From Ardenticatenaceae bacterium (GTDB taxonomy: Bacteria; Chloroflexota; Anaerolineae; Promineifilales; Promineifilaceae): DNA of 64,000 bases. A program made the position numbers and the translations under genes. Shown here piece after piece: positions 1-7,716 of this stretch (positions are counted from its first letter, which is position 1; each line of letters opens with the position of its first letter). The stretch covers positions 186,001-250,000 of the forward strand of contig JACKBS010000010.1 of assembly GCA_020634435.1 (NCBI GenBank). The letters run 5' to 3'. The notes under the pieces were generated by a model that was not told where the DNA came from, did no database searches, and saw nothing but the letters and a program-made list of their open reading frames with translations.

Positions 1-217
1 CGCGCTGCCAGGGTACATCGGCAGGGCAGGCGGACATGGCTGTGCCCACCCACCGTGCGCCAAACGCCTGGTACTCATCGGGCGTCACGTCGGTTGGGCA
101 GGGAATGAGTTGGGCCAGCTGGCCGTAAGTGGCCACGCGCCCAGGCGGAATTTGGCGGGCCAGCTGCCAAACGTGCTCATAAAAAGAGTGCGGATTGCTG
201 AGTGAGGGAATGTTCAT
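1..217 (-). CDS. MGMT/alkyltransferase-like protein, 3' end outside window
   Basis: This is the N-terminal 72 codons of a methylguanine-DNA-methyltransferase (MGMT/ATL) fold protein; the rest lies beyond the left edge. The start ATG is at 217. The visible protein begins MNIPSLSNPHSFYEHVWQ and continues with the family signature IPPGRVATYGQLA (the helix-turn-helix entry of the DNA-binding domain), then ARWVGTAM and PADVPWQR. The PW-x-R element precedes the active-site region, which is not in the window. I therefore cannot say whether it is a methyltransferase with the PCHRV cysteine or an alkyltransferase-like protein without it. It starts 18 bases after the stop of the upstream gene on the same strand and is probably cotranscribed. 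Confidence 0.8.
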   Translation of the reverse strand, partial: MNIPSLSNPHSFYEHVWQLARQIPPGRVATYGQLAQLIPCPTDVTPDEYQAFGARWVGTAMSACPADVPWQR

Positions 218-235
218 AGCAAACTATGGATTGGT

Positions 236-1132
236 TCAGCTGGCCGAAAAATGGTCGTGCAGCCAGGTGAATAAGGGTTCATCAATCTCAATATCAGTCA
301 CGGCTTCCGGCTGCAAGGAGCGCTCTTCATAGGTGAAGCAAACCAGCTCATTGAGCGTGCGAGCGCGTCGGGCTGCTGGTACCGCATGGTGTAAATTGTA
401 CGGATAGTTGTAGCTGGGGGGCAAAATACGGATGCGCTGTTCATCAAGTTCGGCTACCAGCAGCGCACTCAAAACTGCCTGGTGCAAAAAGATTTGGTGC
501 CGCATGTCCTGGCAAACGGCCGTTTGAAATGCCTGATCGTTTACCAGCTGGGTAAAACAGTCAAGCCAGCGAGCCATCAACTTTTTAGCCGGATTGATGG
601 CAAAAGCATGCGAATTGAAATAAGCATGAATGCACTCCTGACCAACAAACGTCTCGACGGTTAGCGGAGCTTCGTCTAGGCCGCCCACTTCATACACTTT
701 TTGCCAGAATGGATCGAGCGGTTCATTGGATGACAGCCCGACATTTTTGATGTGCACAGGTCGCACCGCCGCGTCATATCGCGTTGCCAAATCGAACAGC
801 TCTGGCGGTTGCACTACCAGGCATTCTGGATCAATCCAAACCAATGTTTGTCCTTCCGGTGCAGCCATCGCTTCGGCCTGGGCGCAGGCGGCGACTTTGT
901 TAGCAAAAGGATAATGGCCAATATTTTCTGGCGTATGCAGGGGCAAAAATCGCGTGTTTTCGATGACCGGATTCACGTCTGGCACGGCATCGGTGGTAAA
1001 AATCCAGACGGGCGATTGGCTTAAGTTTCCGCCAAAGGAGCGAACGCTTTCGATAAGAATGCGAACAAAATTAGCGTCTTCGGCTGAGCGGATGAGCGTC
1101 AAAAAAATGAGTTGATTTGGGGTGTTTTTCAT
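236..1132 (-). CDS. Glycosyltransferase-like protein of unknown specificity
   Basis: A 298-residue cytoplasmic protein with no signal peptide. I chose the ATG at 1132 over the in-frame ATG at 1162 because AGGAG lies eight bases before it. The order of elements suggests a GT-A nucleotide-sugar transferase fold: an N-terminal beta-strand (QLIFLTLI), a central LVWIDPECLVV segment where GT-A enzymes carry their DxD-type metal site, then AAVRPVHIKNVG and an aromatic C-terminal half (ILPPSYNYPYNLHHAVP). The assignment is by motif order only and the substrate cannot be named. It lies upstream of the MGMT-like gene on the same strand. One ACGGCCGT copy (516) lies inside the gene. Confidence 0.5.
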   Translation of the reverse strand: MKNTPNQLIFLTLIRSAEDANFVRILIESVRSFGGNLSQSPVWIFTTDAVPDVNPVIENTRFLPLHTPENIGHYPFANKVAACAQAEAMAAPEGQTLVWIDPECLVVQPPELFDLATRYDAAVRPVHIKNVGLSSNEPLDPFWQKVYEVGGLDEAPLTVETFVGQECIHAYFNSHAFAINPAKKLMARWLDCFTQLVNDQAFQTAVCQDMRHQIFLHQAVLSALLVAELDEQRIRILPPSYNYPYNLHHAVPAARRARTLNELVCFTYEERSLQPEAVTDIEIDEPLFTWLHDHFSAS

Positions 1133-1210
1133 CACAATGGCTCCTGGTTCTGCGGCCATCAAATGGTGGCCAACCCACGCAGACAGTATACAAATTTGCC
1201 TCTGGCGGCG

Positions 1211-1366
1211 TCAACAAAATGAAGTTGTGTGCGATATTTGAGGCGTGTTAAGCGGGGTCAAACTGTCCTCGCTGAACCGGTAGGCGGTGTAATTGGGATA
1301 GAGGTTCTGGAGAGCACGATTGGCCTCATTCCCCAGATCGCGAGCGAAAACGACCAGACCCGACAT
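1211..1366 (-). pseudogene. Possible C-terminal remnant of a membrane glycosyltransferase
   Basis: A 51-codon frame beginning MSGLVVFARDLGNEANRAL sits in the 217-bp gap between the SpoIIE-type gene and the glycosyltransferase-like gene. The text resembles the soluble tail of long membrane proteins of the GT39/ArnT kind, but no upstream coding sequence remains because the frame is closed by TAA just before the ATG. I treat it as a likely fragment rather than a functional gene. Confidence 0.25.
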
Positions 1367-1379
1367 TTGCGCGTGGGCT

Positions 1380-3449
1380 CTATTTTATGCGGGTGACAAT
1401 CATCAAAGTAATGTCGTCAAATTGGGGTGCGCCGTCCACAAAGGTGTGAACCGCTTCGGTGATGGCTTGTTGCAAGGCGACGGCCTGAGTAAACGGCCGT
1501 TGGGCAATGGCCAGTAAACGAGCTTCACCAAACTCAACCTTGGCATCGTTTTGCGCTTCTGGCACGCCGTCACTGTACAGAATCAAATGATCCCCCACGC
1601 CAATTTCAATGGTTTCCTGCTGCCATTCCATCCCCTCGAACATGCCCAGCGGGATGCCGGTTTTGCTTAAGCTTTGCACGCTGCCATTCAGATGAAAGGT
1701 GGGATTGTGCCCGGCATTGGCGTAAGTGAAACGGCCGTTTTCCAGCTCCAATACACCATAAAAAACCGTCACAAATTGGTCAGTTTCGGTATCGTCCAGA
1801 ATGCGCTCGTTGGCAAGTTGCAGCGCTTTGCCCGGCTCGTCGGGGAACTGCATGGCAAAGGTGCGAATCAGCGTGCGGCTGAGCGCCATGTAAAGCGCGG
1901 CCCCTGTACCTTTGTCGGCCACATCAGCCACGACCAGACCGATACGGCCGTTTCCCAGCGGCACAAAGTCGTAAAAATCGCCTGATGTTTGTCGTGCCGG
2001 GATGAGCGTAGCGGCCAAATCCCAATTGGGATGCTGCGGAATTTTGTTGGGTAAAAAGCTTTGCTGGATGCGGCCCGCAAACGCCAACTCCTGCGCCATT
2101 TTTTGACTCTGCAAAGTTTCGTAATGTGTTTGCGCCCGATACAGCGCCGAGCCAAGCTGGCTGGCCAACTCTTGCAGCGTTGGCAGTACCTGGGCGGGCG
2201 TGCGCTGTGAGGGTATCCGCTGCAAGTAGATCGCACCCACACAGCGCACCGTTTCCGACTCATCAGCAATCAATATTTTCACTAAAAAACGGTGCCCGGC
2301 TGACTGTTTAGACCCCGGCAATTTCGCATCTCGATCCACCAGGCTGGTTTCGTCGCTTTCATAAATCCGCTGCCACAGGGTTTCGGGAACATTGGGCCAA
2401 CTGCTCTCGGTCTGCCAGGTAAAGATTGGCCAGACAGGTGCTTTTTCATCATCCAGTTCCGCAAACAGATGAATGACCAGATGATCGTTGGGGAAAAGGT
2501 TCTGCAAATGCTGGTCAATTGTTTCCGCCAATGTTGAACCATCGGCCGGTGCAGTGATGAGCGCCTGTCCCAAATTTTCTAGTTTGCGCAGCTCTCTGCT
2601 GCGGGTTTGGGTTAACAAATTGAACTGGCTCAAGAAGTATGCCAGCATATTGGTGCCCGCCACCGCCAGGCAAAACAGGATGAACAGGGGAAGGTCTTCT
2701 GCTTTGTACACCAGCGCCAGCGGCAGGGCAAACGGCGCATTAAGCAATGAGAGTAATACGGTTCCCCCCAAGAGCTGGATAAATGTTTGCCGTTTTAAGG
2801 TTTGCCCACTCTGAATTATCACGCTCCAGGTTGGCAAAAAATAGAGGGCAATTGGTGTGATAGCATAAACCAATATGCTCCAAATAGCGGGCAGCCAGTC
2901 AGCAAAGCTATTTGCCTGGAAAGGAAAAGTGCCACCAGTTGCCGTGTACACAAAGCCTGTAAGCAATAACGCCACGATGGACGTTCCGCTTGCTTGGATG
3001 AGGCTGCTAAAGCCGGTGAGAAAGGGTAGATTGACCTGACGGCCGTCTTTCCAACCTGTTTGAATGGCTGACCCCAGGCCCGCCAGCCAATCGATCCACA
3101 AAGCGCTGGGGCCAAAAATGAGGAGCGTCGCTATGCACAACAGGTTAGACAATGATGTTTGGATGGGCAGGTTAACTTTTTCTGAGAGTGAGATGGGCAG
3201 GATAAACGGCCGTTGCTCAAGCTGGGAAATAAGCAGGAACAAAAAGAGGAGAATGCCCCAATTGTCTATCAAAACTTGCCAATCTGTAACGGCCCAGAGC
3301 CAGGCCGTTCCTGCCACAAAAAAGGGGAGCAAAAAGAAAATAAAGGTTACGCCCAGCAAGGCCGAGTTTTGCCTGTTTGCTGGGTGCTCCTTGAGGCTGG
3401 GGATTAATCGGTAAGTTAGTTGACGGAGGAATTGGGTAAGCCGTTCCAT
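1380..3449 (-). CDS. Membrane-bound SpoIIE/RsbU-type PP2C phosphatase with GAF-like domain
   Basis: About 690 residues. Residues ~35-270 are a multi-pass hydrophobic sensor region, ~290-450 a GAF-like domain, and ~460-690 a PPM/SpoIIE serine phosphatase. The phosphatase shows the family signatures FAGRIQQSFLP, SGDFYDF, VADVADKGTGAALYMAL, NAGHNP, LILYSDGVPEA and DDITLMIV; the aspartates of GDF, ADV and DD bind the metal ions. Such enzymes usually dephosphorylate anti-sigma-factor antagonists, so the protein may link membrane or redox signals to a partner-switching cascade, but no STAS or HPK-like partner is adjacent. A TTG at 3470 overlaps the stop of the upstream gene. The ATG at 3449 has GGGAG just before it and is preferred. 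Translational coupling with the upstream gene is likely either way. Confidence 0.85.
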   Translation of the reverse strand: MERLTQFLRQLTYRLIPSLKEHPANRQNSALLGVTFIFFLLPFFVAGTAWLWAVTDWQVLIDNWGILLFLFLLISQLEQRPFILPISLSEKVNLPIQTSLSNLLCIATLLIFGPSALWIDWLAGLGSAIQTGWKDGRQVNLPFLTGFSSLIQASGTSIVALLLTGFVYTATGGTFPFQANSFADWLPAIWSILVYAITPIALYFLPTWSVIIQSGQTLKRQTFIQLLGGTVLLSLLNAPFALPLALVYKAEDLPLFILFCLAVAGTNMLAYFLSQFNLLTQTRSRELRKLENLGQALITAPADGSTLAETIDQHLQNLFPNDHLVIHLFAELDDEKAPVWPIFTWQTESSWPNVPETLWQRIYESDETSLVDRDAKLPGSKQSAGHRFLVKILIADESETVRCVGAIYLQRIPSQRTPAQVLPTLQELASQLGSALYRAQTHYETLQSQKMAQELAFAGRIQQSFLPNKIPQHPNWDLAATLIPARQTSGDFYDFVPLGNGRIGLVVADVADKGTGAALYMALSRTLIRTFAMQFPDEPGKALQLANERILDDTETDQFVTVFYGVLELENGRFTYANAGHNPTFHLNGSVQSLSKTGIPLGMFEGMEWQQETIEIGVGDHLILYSDGVPEAQNDAKVEFGEARLLAIAQRPFTQAVALQQAITEAVHTFVDGAPQFDDITLMIVTRIK

Positions 3450-3460
3450 AGGCTCCCATT

Positions 3461-3955
3461 TTACACCCAATCGTCTGGTTCGGTAGGTGCTTCGTCGGGG
3501 AAAGTTCCTTCCAGGTTAATCCAGGCCAGCTCCAGAGCAATCGCCCGGAAGGCGTCGTTGTGCAGACGCTGCTGCCAAAGCGCTTTTTCTTGTTCGCGGG
3601 GATCGGCGCTGCTGTCTACGCCGCGGATGTTGTCAGCCAACGTATTGCCAAAAATGTTCCCGCCCATGTTGTCCTCGACCATGCCCGCCAGGCGCTCTTT
3701 CAGGTTGCGCCTGGCTTTTTGCTTACCTTCATCCAATTCGCGCTGGAGCGCGGCTTTGGCTTCCGTCCAGTTCATCCGGCTAAAGCTGTGGATGAGCTGT
3801 TCGCGCGACATTGTTTTGAGGCGGCTCATCACCTCTTCACCACTGATCCAGGTATCAAAGGCTTCTCCGGTCGGATGCGGATAACGCACTTGAATCTGGT
3901 CGCTGAAGTCATGGCGCAGCTTTGCCCCGGCGCAAAATTGGATGAAGGTGGTCAT
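3461..3955 (-). CDS. Conserved-looking protein of unknown function
   Basis: A 164-residue, mostly helical, charged protein without signal peptide or membrane segment. It begins MTTFIQFCAGAKLRHDF and contains a basic/acidic helical stretch (residues ~60-90) and an acidic tail EAPTEPDDWV. I do not recognise the family. It ends 11 bases before the preferred ATG of the SpoIIE-type phosphatase gene and overlaps its alternative TTG, so the two genes are probably expressed together and it could be a partner of that phosphatase. Confidence 0.65.
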   Translation of the reverse strand: MTTFIQFCAGAKLRHDFSDQIQVRYPHPTGEAFDTWISGEEVMSRLKTMSREQLIHSFSRMNWTEAKAALQRELDEGKQKARRNLKERLAGMVEDNMGGNIFGNTLADNIRGVDSSADPREQEKALWQQRLHNDAFRAIALELAWINLEGTFPDEAPTEPDDWV

Positions 3956-3980
3956 AGACTATCTCCTGAAATAAAAAAGC

Positions 3981-4022
3981 GGAACACAGAGTGACGCAGA
4001 GAAGGCACAGAGGATCACAGAG
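3981..4022. repeat. Dispersed CACAGAG/CGCAGAG repeat, copy 1
   Basis: The spacer contains four spaced units of the form ACACAGAG / ACGCAGAG / GCACAGAG / TCACAGAG. A near-identical block recurs at 28311-28355 inside a coding sequence, and a related palindromic form lies at 27950-28015. Repeats of this kind are scattered through many environmental bacterial genomes. Confidence 0.7.
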
Positions 4023-4033
4023 AAATATCTGCG

Positions 4034-4804
4034 CTATTCTGCGGATTTTGACTCAAGAATAAGATACACGCGACGGCCGTTTTCCACAAAGCCTAATTTT
4101 TGGGCCACGCGCAAGCTGGCCTGGTTTTGTGCGCCACAGCTCCAGACGGGTGTACGGCCGTTCCGCTGTAACCAATCCGCTACCAAAGCCGCCGCCGCTG
4201 CGGCCAGCCCGCGACCACGCCACTCGGGTAGGGTAAAGACGCCAATATCGCCAAACCCTTCGGTGAGGGCGTAATTTTGGGCCATAGCAACGAGTTGGTT
4301 GTGGAAGATAGCACCAGCAACGGCCGTTTTGGGCAGCAGTTGTGCCAAATCATAGCCACGCAATTCGGGTTGGGCAGCTTGTATCAGCGGCAAATCCTCA
4401 AGTGTGAGCAAGCGCACATTTGGATGGCTGAGCAGTTGAGCCGGTGGCGGCTGGCTAAGCGTGTGATAGACATCGCCCTGTCGTCGCAGTGCGCCGCCCA
4501 TTTGTGCGGCCAGGAGCGGCTCAAGCGTATCGGCCAAATCAGGCGTGACGTTAACACAAAACCAGTCGGGGATTTGCGGCATGAGGTCAGCGATTTGCTG
4601 GGCATTTTGGCCGAAGATCATCGGTTCGCCAGGGCAGCCGGGGTCTTCGATAACGGCCGTTTCAAACCCCTCATCTGTGAGTCCAAAGGCATAAGCCCGC
4701 GCCGTACCCCACAGCAGATGCGCCCGCGAAATGACCGTTTGCGGACTGTCTGGCAGATGTTGTGCCAGGAGGCGACACGCTTCTTTGGATAGAGGGTGTA
4801 TCAT
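4034..4804 (-). CDS. GNAT family N-acetyltransferase
   Basis: A 256-residue protein whose C-terminal third carries the acetyl-CoA-binding GNAT core: IGVFTLPEWRGRGLAAAAAALVADW (motif A, with the R/Q-x-x-G-x-G/A pocket as RGRGLA) and NQASLRVAQKLGF (motif B). The N-terminal ~150 residues are a divergent GNAT-like or substrate-selecting domain. The acceptor is unknown. Its ATG (4804-4802) overlaps the TGA of the upstream DCC-family gene in an ATGA arrangement, so it is the third gene of a translationally coupled operon with that gene and the HxlR regulator. Confidence 0.85.
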   Translation of the reverse strand: MIHPLSKEACRLLAQHLPDSPQTVISRAHLLWGTARAYAFGLTDEGFETAVIEDPGCPGEPMIFGQNAQQIADLMPQIPDWFCVNVTPDLADTLEPLLAAQMGGALRRQGDVYHTLSQPPPAQLLSHPNVRLLTLEDLPLIQAAQPELRGYDLAQLLPKTAVAGAIFHNQLVAMAQNYALTEGFGDIGVFTLPEWRGRGLAAAAAALVADWLQRNGRTPVWSCGAQNQASLRVAQKLGFVENGRRVYLILESKSAE

Positions 4805-5208
4805 TTTTGGTAGTCCTGGTCAGGCAGCGCACACTGCGGCGTGCTGCCCGGCAGCCGATAGCGGTTTTGGGCTACCCACCGGTAGGCCCAATCTTGCAGC
4901 GGGCGCATACCGGGCAACGGATACAGGTAGGTAAACGGCCGTAACCACCAACAGTAACGCAACGCCTGGTTAATTGCTGCGGCACCGCCCGTCAGACGGC
5001 CGTTTTTATCCACAAACCACGCTTGAGTTAACCCATCTACATCAGTGAGGCCGAGCAGGGTCATTGTTTCGGGGATGGCTTGCCAGGGGTGCAAAGCAAC
5101 CTGTCTGCGGGTCCACGACTCCACGAGCCGTGCCGATTTTTCTCAAAAACCGCAGTCGCCATCGTAAATCATGAACGGTGGTTGCATGGGGAGCTCAGAT
5201 TTGGTCAT
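4801..5208 (-). CDS. DCC-family (DUF393) thiol-disulfide oxidoreductase with in-frame TGA at second Cys: candidate CxxU selenoprotein
   Basis: The frame starts at ATG 5208, whose ATGA overlaps the stop of the HxlR gene. It reads MTKSELPMQPPFMIYDGDCG-F-TGA-EKSARLVESW and continues to TGA at 4801, which overlaps the start of the GNAT gene: 136 codons, the usual length for this family. DCC proteins carry a DGxCxxC redox motif. Here the first cysteine is codon 19 and the second is TGA at codon 22 (5145-5143). The rest of the family pattern is intact (GGAAAINQAL, PLPGMRPLQDWAYRW, NRYRLPG). Read through as selenocysteine, the motif is CGFU. An 8-bp hairpin follows at the spacing known for bacterial SECIS elements. 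Alternatives are a recent nonsense mutation of TGC or a sequencing error. A shortened product starting at the Met encoded near 5124 would lack the redox site. Confidence 0.7.
5114..5132 (-). promoter_or_regulatory. SECIS-like hairpin downstream of in-frame TGA
   Basis: On the minus strand the RNA reads CACGGCUC-GUG-GAGUCGUG, an 8-bp stem with one G-U pair and a GUG loop. The loop begins 18 nt after the UGA. Bacterial SECIS elements are described as a small stem-loop with a G among the first loop bases about 16-37 nt after the UGA, and this fits. Such hairpins also arise by chance in G+C-rich coding sequence, so this is support, not proof. Confidence 0.45.
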
Positions 5209-5900
5209 GCTTTGGCTGCCTGGGCGGTGCGGACGGCCGGGGCCGCTAAACTGTAAGCAAACCAGTTAGGCAGCGCATTGGCCAACGCGGGAATGCCATC
5301 AACCACAATTTGGCCGGCGTCTAATACGTGGGCATAGGTAAGCCGCCCCAGCCAGATTTGGTAAAAGGCCGCTAAATCGGCCGTCACGAGCAAATCCAGA
5401 TCAAAGCCCGGATCGGTCAGGCAGATTGAAACATCCTCTTTGTTGAGCAGCAGCCAGAACGTTTCCGATGTGGGCCCCTGGAAGTCGAAGCGAACGACCA
5501 CCTGTTCGTCGGGCAGCTGATCATGCCGCACGCGCCCGCGAATCCACCACATGAGCAAAACTGGGTCCAGTTCTTCCTCTTCCGGTTCTTCAAATGCCCA
5601 GCGCGCCCCCCAGACCAGCAGCGAATCAACAACTGCTTGCAGCTCTCGCCCGGCTTTGGTGAGATAGTAGCCGGTACGCTGACGGCCGTTTTCCACTTCA
5701 ACCTTCTCAACCAGTTCCAACCGCTGCAAACGACGCAGCCGCTCGGCCAGCAAGCCGCGGGAAATACCCGGTAGGCCTCGCTCCAGGTCGTTAAAGTGGT
5801 GCGTGCCCGTGAGCAAATCCCGCACAATGAGCAAGGTCCAGCGATCACATAAAATTTCTATGGCTTTGGCGATGGGGCAGTATTGACCGTATTTATACAT
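5205..5900 (-). CDS. HxlR-family regulator with C-terminal SCP2-like domain
   Basis: 231 residues from ATG 5900, which has AAGGAG seven bases upstream; upstream in-frame codons lack a ribosome site. Residues ~5-100 are a typical HxlR winged helix: CPIAKAIEILCDRWTLLIVRDLL, HFNDLERGLPGISRGLLAERLRRL and a YYLTKAGREL wing. The Cys next to Pro-Ile-Ala is the conserved redox-sensitive cysteine of the family. The C-terminal ~100 residues resemble a sterol-carrier (SCP2)-like domain. HxlR proteins are often thiol or aldehyde sensors, which fits cotranslation with a thiol oxidoreductase. It is the first gene of the three-gene coupled operon, and a palindromic operator candidate lies 63 bp upstream. 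Confidence 0.85.
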   Translation of the reverse strand: MYKYGQYCPIAKAIEILCDRWTLLIVRDLLTGTHHFNDLERGLPGISRGLLAERLRRLQRLELVEKVEVENGRQRTGYYLTKAGRELQAVVDSLLVWGARWAFEEPEEEELDPVLLMWWIRGRVRHDQLPDEQVVVRFDFQGPTSETFWLLLNKEDVSICLTDPGFDLDLLVTADLAAFYQIWLGRLTYAHVLDAGQIVVDGIPALANALPNWFAYSLAAPAVRTAQAAKA

Positions 5901-5962
5901 GGTTCTGCTCCTTTTAAATTTCACAACTGTTCTGCTACTCATTCTAAGCCAGATGGGGTTTC

Positions 5963-5979
5963 AGTTCAATTTTTGAACT
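5963..5979. promoter_or_regulatory. Operator candidate AGTTCAA-TTT-TTGAACT
   Basis: A perfect 7-bp inverted repeat with a 3-base spacer in the spacer between the divergent HxlR operon (start 5900) and the methyltransferase (start 6078). Position and symmetry suit a dimeric winged-helix regulator, most simply the neighbouring HxlR protein acting on itself and perhaps on the divergent gene. Confidence 0.5.
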
Positions 5980-6035
5980 ATTCAACAGCCCGCCGCCGGT
6001 TTATGCTCATACAACCGTGAAACAGTTCGCACCGT

Positions 6036-6059
6036 TTTGGGCAACGGCCGTTGCCCAAA
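6036..6059. repeat. 24-bp perfect palindrome centred on an ACGGCCGT copy
   Basis: TTTGGGCAACGG followed by its exact reverse complement lies 19 bases before the methyltransferase start codon. It would form a strong hairpin in the 5' leader or a dyad protein site. It is one of the most extended versions of the iterated palindrome in the window. Confidence 0.6.
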
Positions 6060-6077
6060 GTAAAGGACAAGTGACCA

Positions 6078-6893
6078 ATGAAAACATCCGATCAATGGCA
6101 GCTGGCGCAGGATGCCGCCGAGCGGTACCAAACCATTTTGACTCCCAATATTTTAGGCCCTTTTGCCCAGGCATTGGTTGATTTTGCTGCGCTTCAGCCG
6201 GGCGAGCACGTGGTGGACGTGGGCTGTGGCACCGGGGCAGCGGCTCGATTTGCCGCGCCTGTTGTTGGGCCTTCGGGGCAGGTGGCGGGGGTGGATGTGA
6301 ACGCCAGCATGATCGACGTGGCCCGCTCTCTGCCAGACGTGCCCGGAGCACCCATTACCTGGCATGTTGCCAGCGCCACTGAACTGCCCGTGCCAGATGC
6401 GCAGGTTGACGCGGTGGTTTGTGCCCAAACGCTGCAATTTTTGCCGCAAAAGCTGCCCAGCCTGGCGGAGATGAAGCGGGTGGTCAAGCAGAACGGCCGT
6501 ATCACCATCAGCCTCTGGACGCCCATTGAAGACAACCCCTATTTTCACACCCTGGTAGAAGCGATGGCTGAGCATGTTGGCGCGGAAACGGCCGTTGGTC
6601 TTGGCGCTGCTTTTGCGTTGTCCGATGGTCCTGAAATTCAAAAGTTGCTGGCGGAAGCTGGTTTTAACCAGGTGGAAATGCAAACGGTAGAACTGGATTT
6701 GCCACTGCCCAGCCTGCGCGAATTTGTGCCGCGCCATGTTCAGGCTACGCCCATGGCCAATGGGTTCAACCGGGCCAGCGCGGCTCAACAGCAGGCCGTT
6801 GTCGAGACCGTAGCGGAAAAATTGCAGCTGTACGAGGCCAACGGCCGTACCCAAATTCCGTTCCGTTCCCACATGATTTGCTGCCGAAAATGA
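6078..6893 (+). CDS. Class I SAM-dependent methyltransferase
   Basis: 271 residues. Motif I is VVDVGCGTGAAARFA (residues ~49-63), followed by an acidic end of strand beta-2 (AGVDVNASMIDVA) and VDAVVCAQTLQFL (motif II region), as in UbiE/Methyltransf_11 enzymes. The long C-terminal half after LWTPIEDNPYF probably caps the substrate site; the substrate is not evident. It is transcribed away from the HxlR operon, so it may be controlled by the shared spacer with the AGTTCAA dyad. AAGGACA precedes the ATG. Three ACGGCCGT copies are within the gene. Confidence 0.85.
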   Translation: MKTSDQWQLAQDAAERYQTILTPNILGPFAQALVDFAALQPGEHVVDVGCGTGAAARFAAPVVGPSGQVAGVDVNASMIDVARSLPDVPGAPITWHVASATELPVPDAQVDAVVCAQTLQFLPQKLPSLAEMKRVVKQNGRITISLWTPIEDNPYFHTLVEAMAEHVGAETAVGLGAAFALSDGPEIQKLLAEAGFNQVEMQTVELDLPLPSLREFVPRHVQATPMANGFNRASAAQQQAVVETVAEKLQLYEANGRTQIPFRSHMICCRK

Positions 6894-6903
6894 GGGTGAC
6901 TGG

Positions 6904-7716
6904 TTAGCCTAAAAAGTGCATGACGGCCGTTTGAAACGCAGACGGCCGTTCCAAATGGGTGGTGTGCCCGGCGTGGGGAATGATGTGGAAACGGCCGTTG
7001 GGCAGCAGCCGCGCCATTTTTTCGTTAATCGCCACAAATTTGCGGTCCAGTTCCCCCGCAATGAGCAGGGTAGGCAAGTTTAGTGTGGGCAGCGCCTCCC
7101 ACAGCGAGGGCTGTGCTCCGGTACCCATGCCGCGCAGCGAGTTGGCTAATCCCACCGCATTGTTTTGCAACCGTTGCTCGCGCAACCGTTGGCGCACTGC
7201 TTCCGGTAGCTGCTGCTGGCTATCCCACAGTGGCAGCGCTTCCCATCGGTCCACAAACGCTGCGATGCCCTGCGCTTCGATCCAATCGGCCAGCGCCTCA
7301 TCGCTTTGGCGGCGAGTGGTGCGTTCCGTCTCGGTGGCCAGGCCGGGCGAGCTGCTTTCCAGAATGAGCTGGCTGAATCGTTCCGGGTAGTGGCAGGCCA
7401 GATAAAGCGCCAGCCGCCCGCCCATCGAGTAGCCGAGCAGGGCGGTTTGGGCCACCTGCCACGTGTCGAGCAGGGCGATGATGTCGGCCGCTACCTGTGT
7501 CATCGTGTAGCGATTGGGCTGGGCTGGGCTGGCGGAACGGCCGTGTCCCAAAATATCCACACCGATAACCGAATACCGCTCACTGAATACCGGCACGAGA
7601 TTGGCCCAATTGGCGCTGCTGCCTGTGAAGCCATGCAGCAGCAGCAGCGGTTGGTTGTGCACTGGCCCTTGCCGCACCGCATGGTAGGAAGTGCCGTTTA
7701 GGATTAGCTCACTCAT
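6904..7716 (-). CDS. menH: MenH-type alpha/beta hydrolase (SHCHC synthase)
   Basis: 270 residues. It has the alpha/beta-hydrolase fold with oxyanion motif LLHGFTGSSANW, nucleophile elbow GYSMGGR (Ser ~98), acid GELDRKF and catalytic His AGHTTHLE. The family-specific run ESSSPGLATETERTTRR and LANSLRGMGTG are hallmarks of MenH, which eliminates pyruvate from SEPHCHC to give 2-succinyl-6-hydroxy-2,4-cyclohexadiene-1-carboxylate in menaquinone synthesis. No other men gene is nearby. The start overlaps the end of the LigT-GNAT fusion by 8 bases, so they are cotranslated. A menaquinone role fits the menaquinone-type Fe-S oxidoreductase at 24.4 kb, but the enzyme could act on a related substrate. 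Confidence 0.8.
   Translation of the reverse strand: MSELILNGTSYHAVRQGPVHNQPLLLLHGFTGSSANWANLVPVFSERYSVIGVDILGHGRSASPAQPNRYTMTQVAADIIALLDTWQVAQTALLGYSMGGRLALYLACHYPERFSQLILESSSPGLATETERTTRRQSDEALADWIEAQGIAAFVDRWEALPLWDSQQQLPEAVRQRLREQRLQNNAVGLANSLRGMGTGAQPSLWEALPTLNLPTLLIAGELDRKFVAINEKMARLLPNGRFHIIPHAGHTTHLERPSAFQTAVMHFLG

Noticed and set aside
4801..5208. Reassigned genetic code (TGA read as an amino acid everywhere)
   Set aside because: Many well-supported genes here end in TGA at the family's expected length, including both neighbours of the DCC gene, so TGA is a normal stop.
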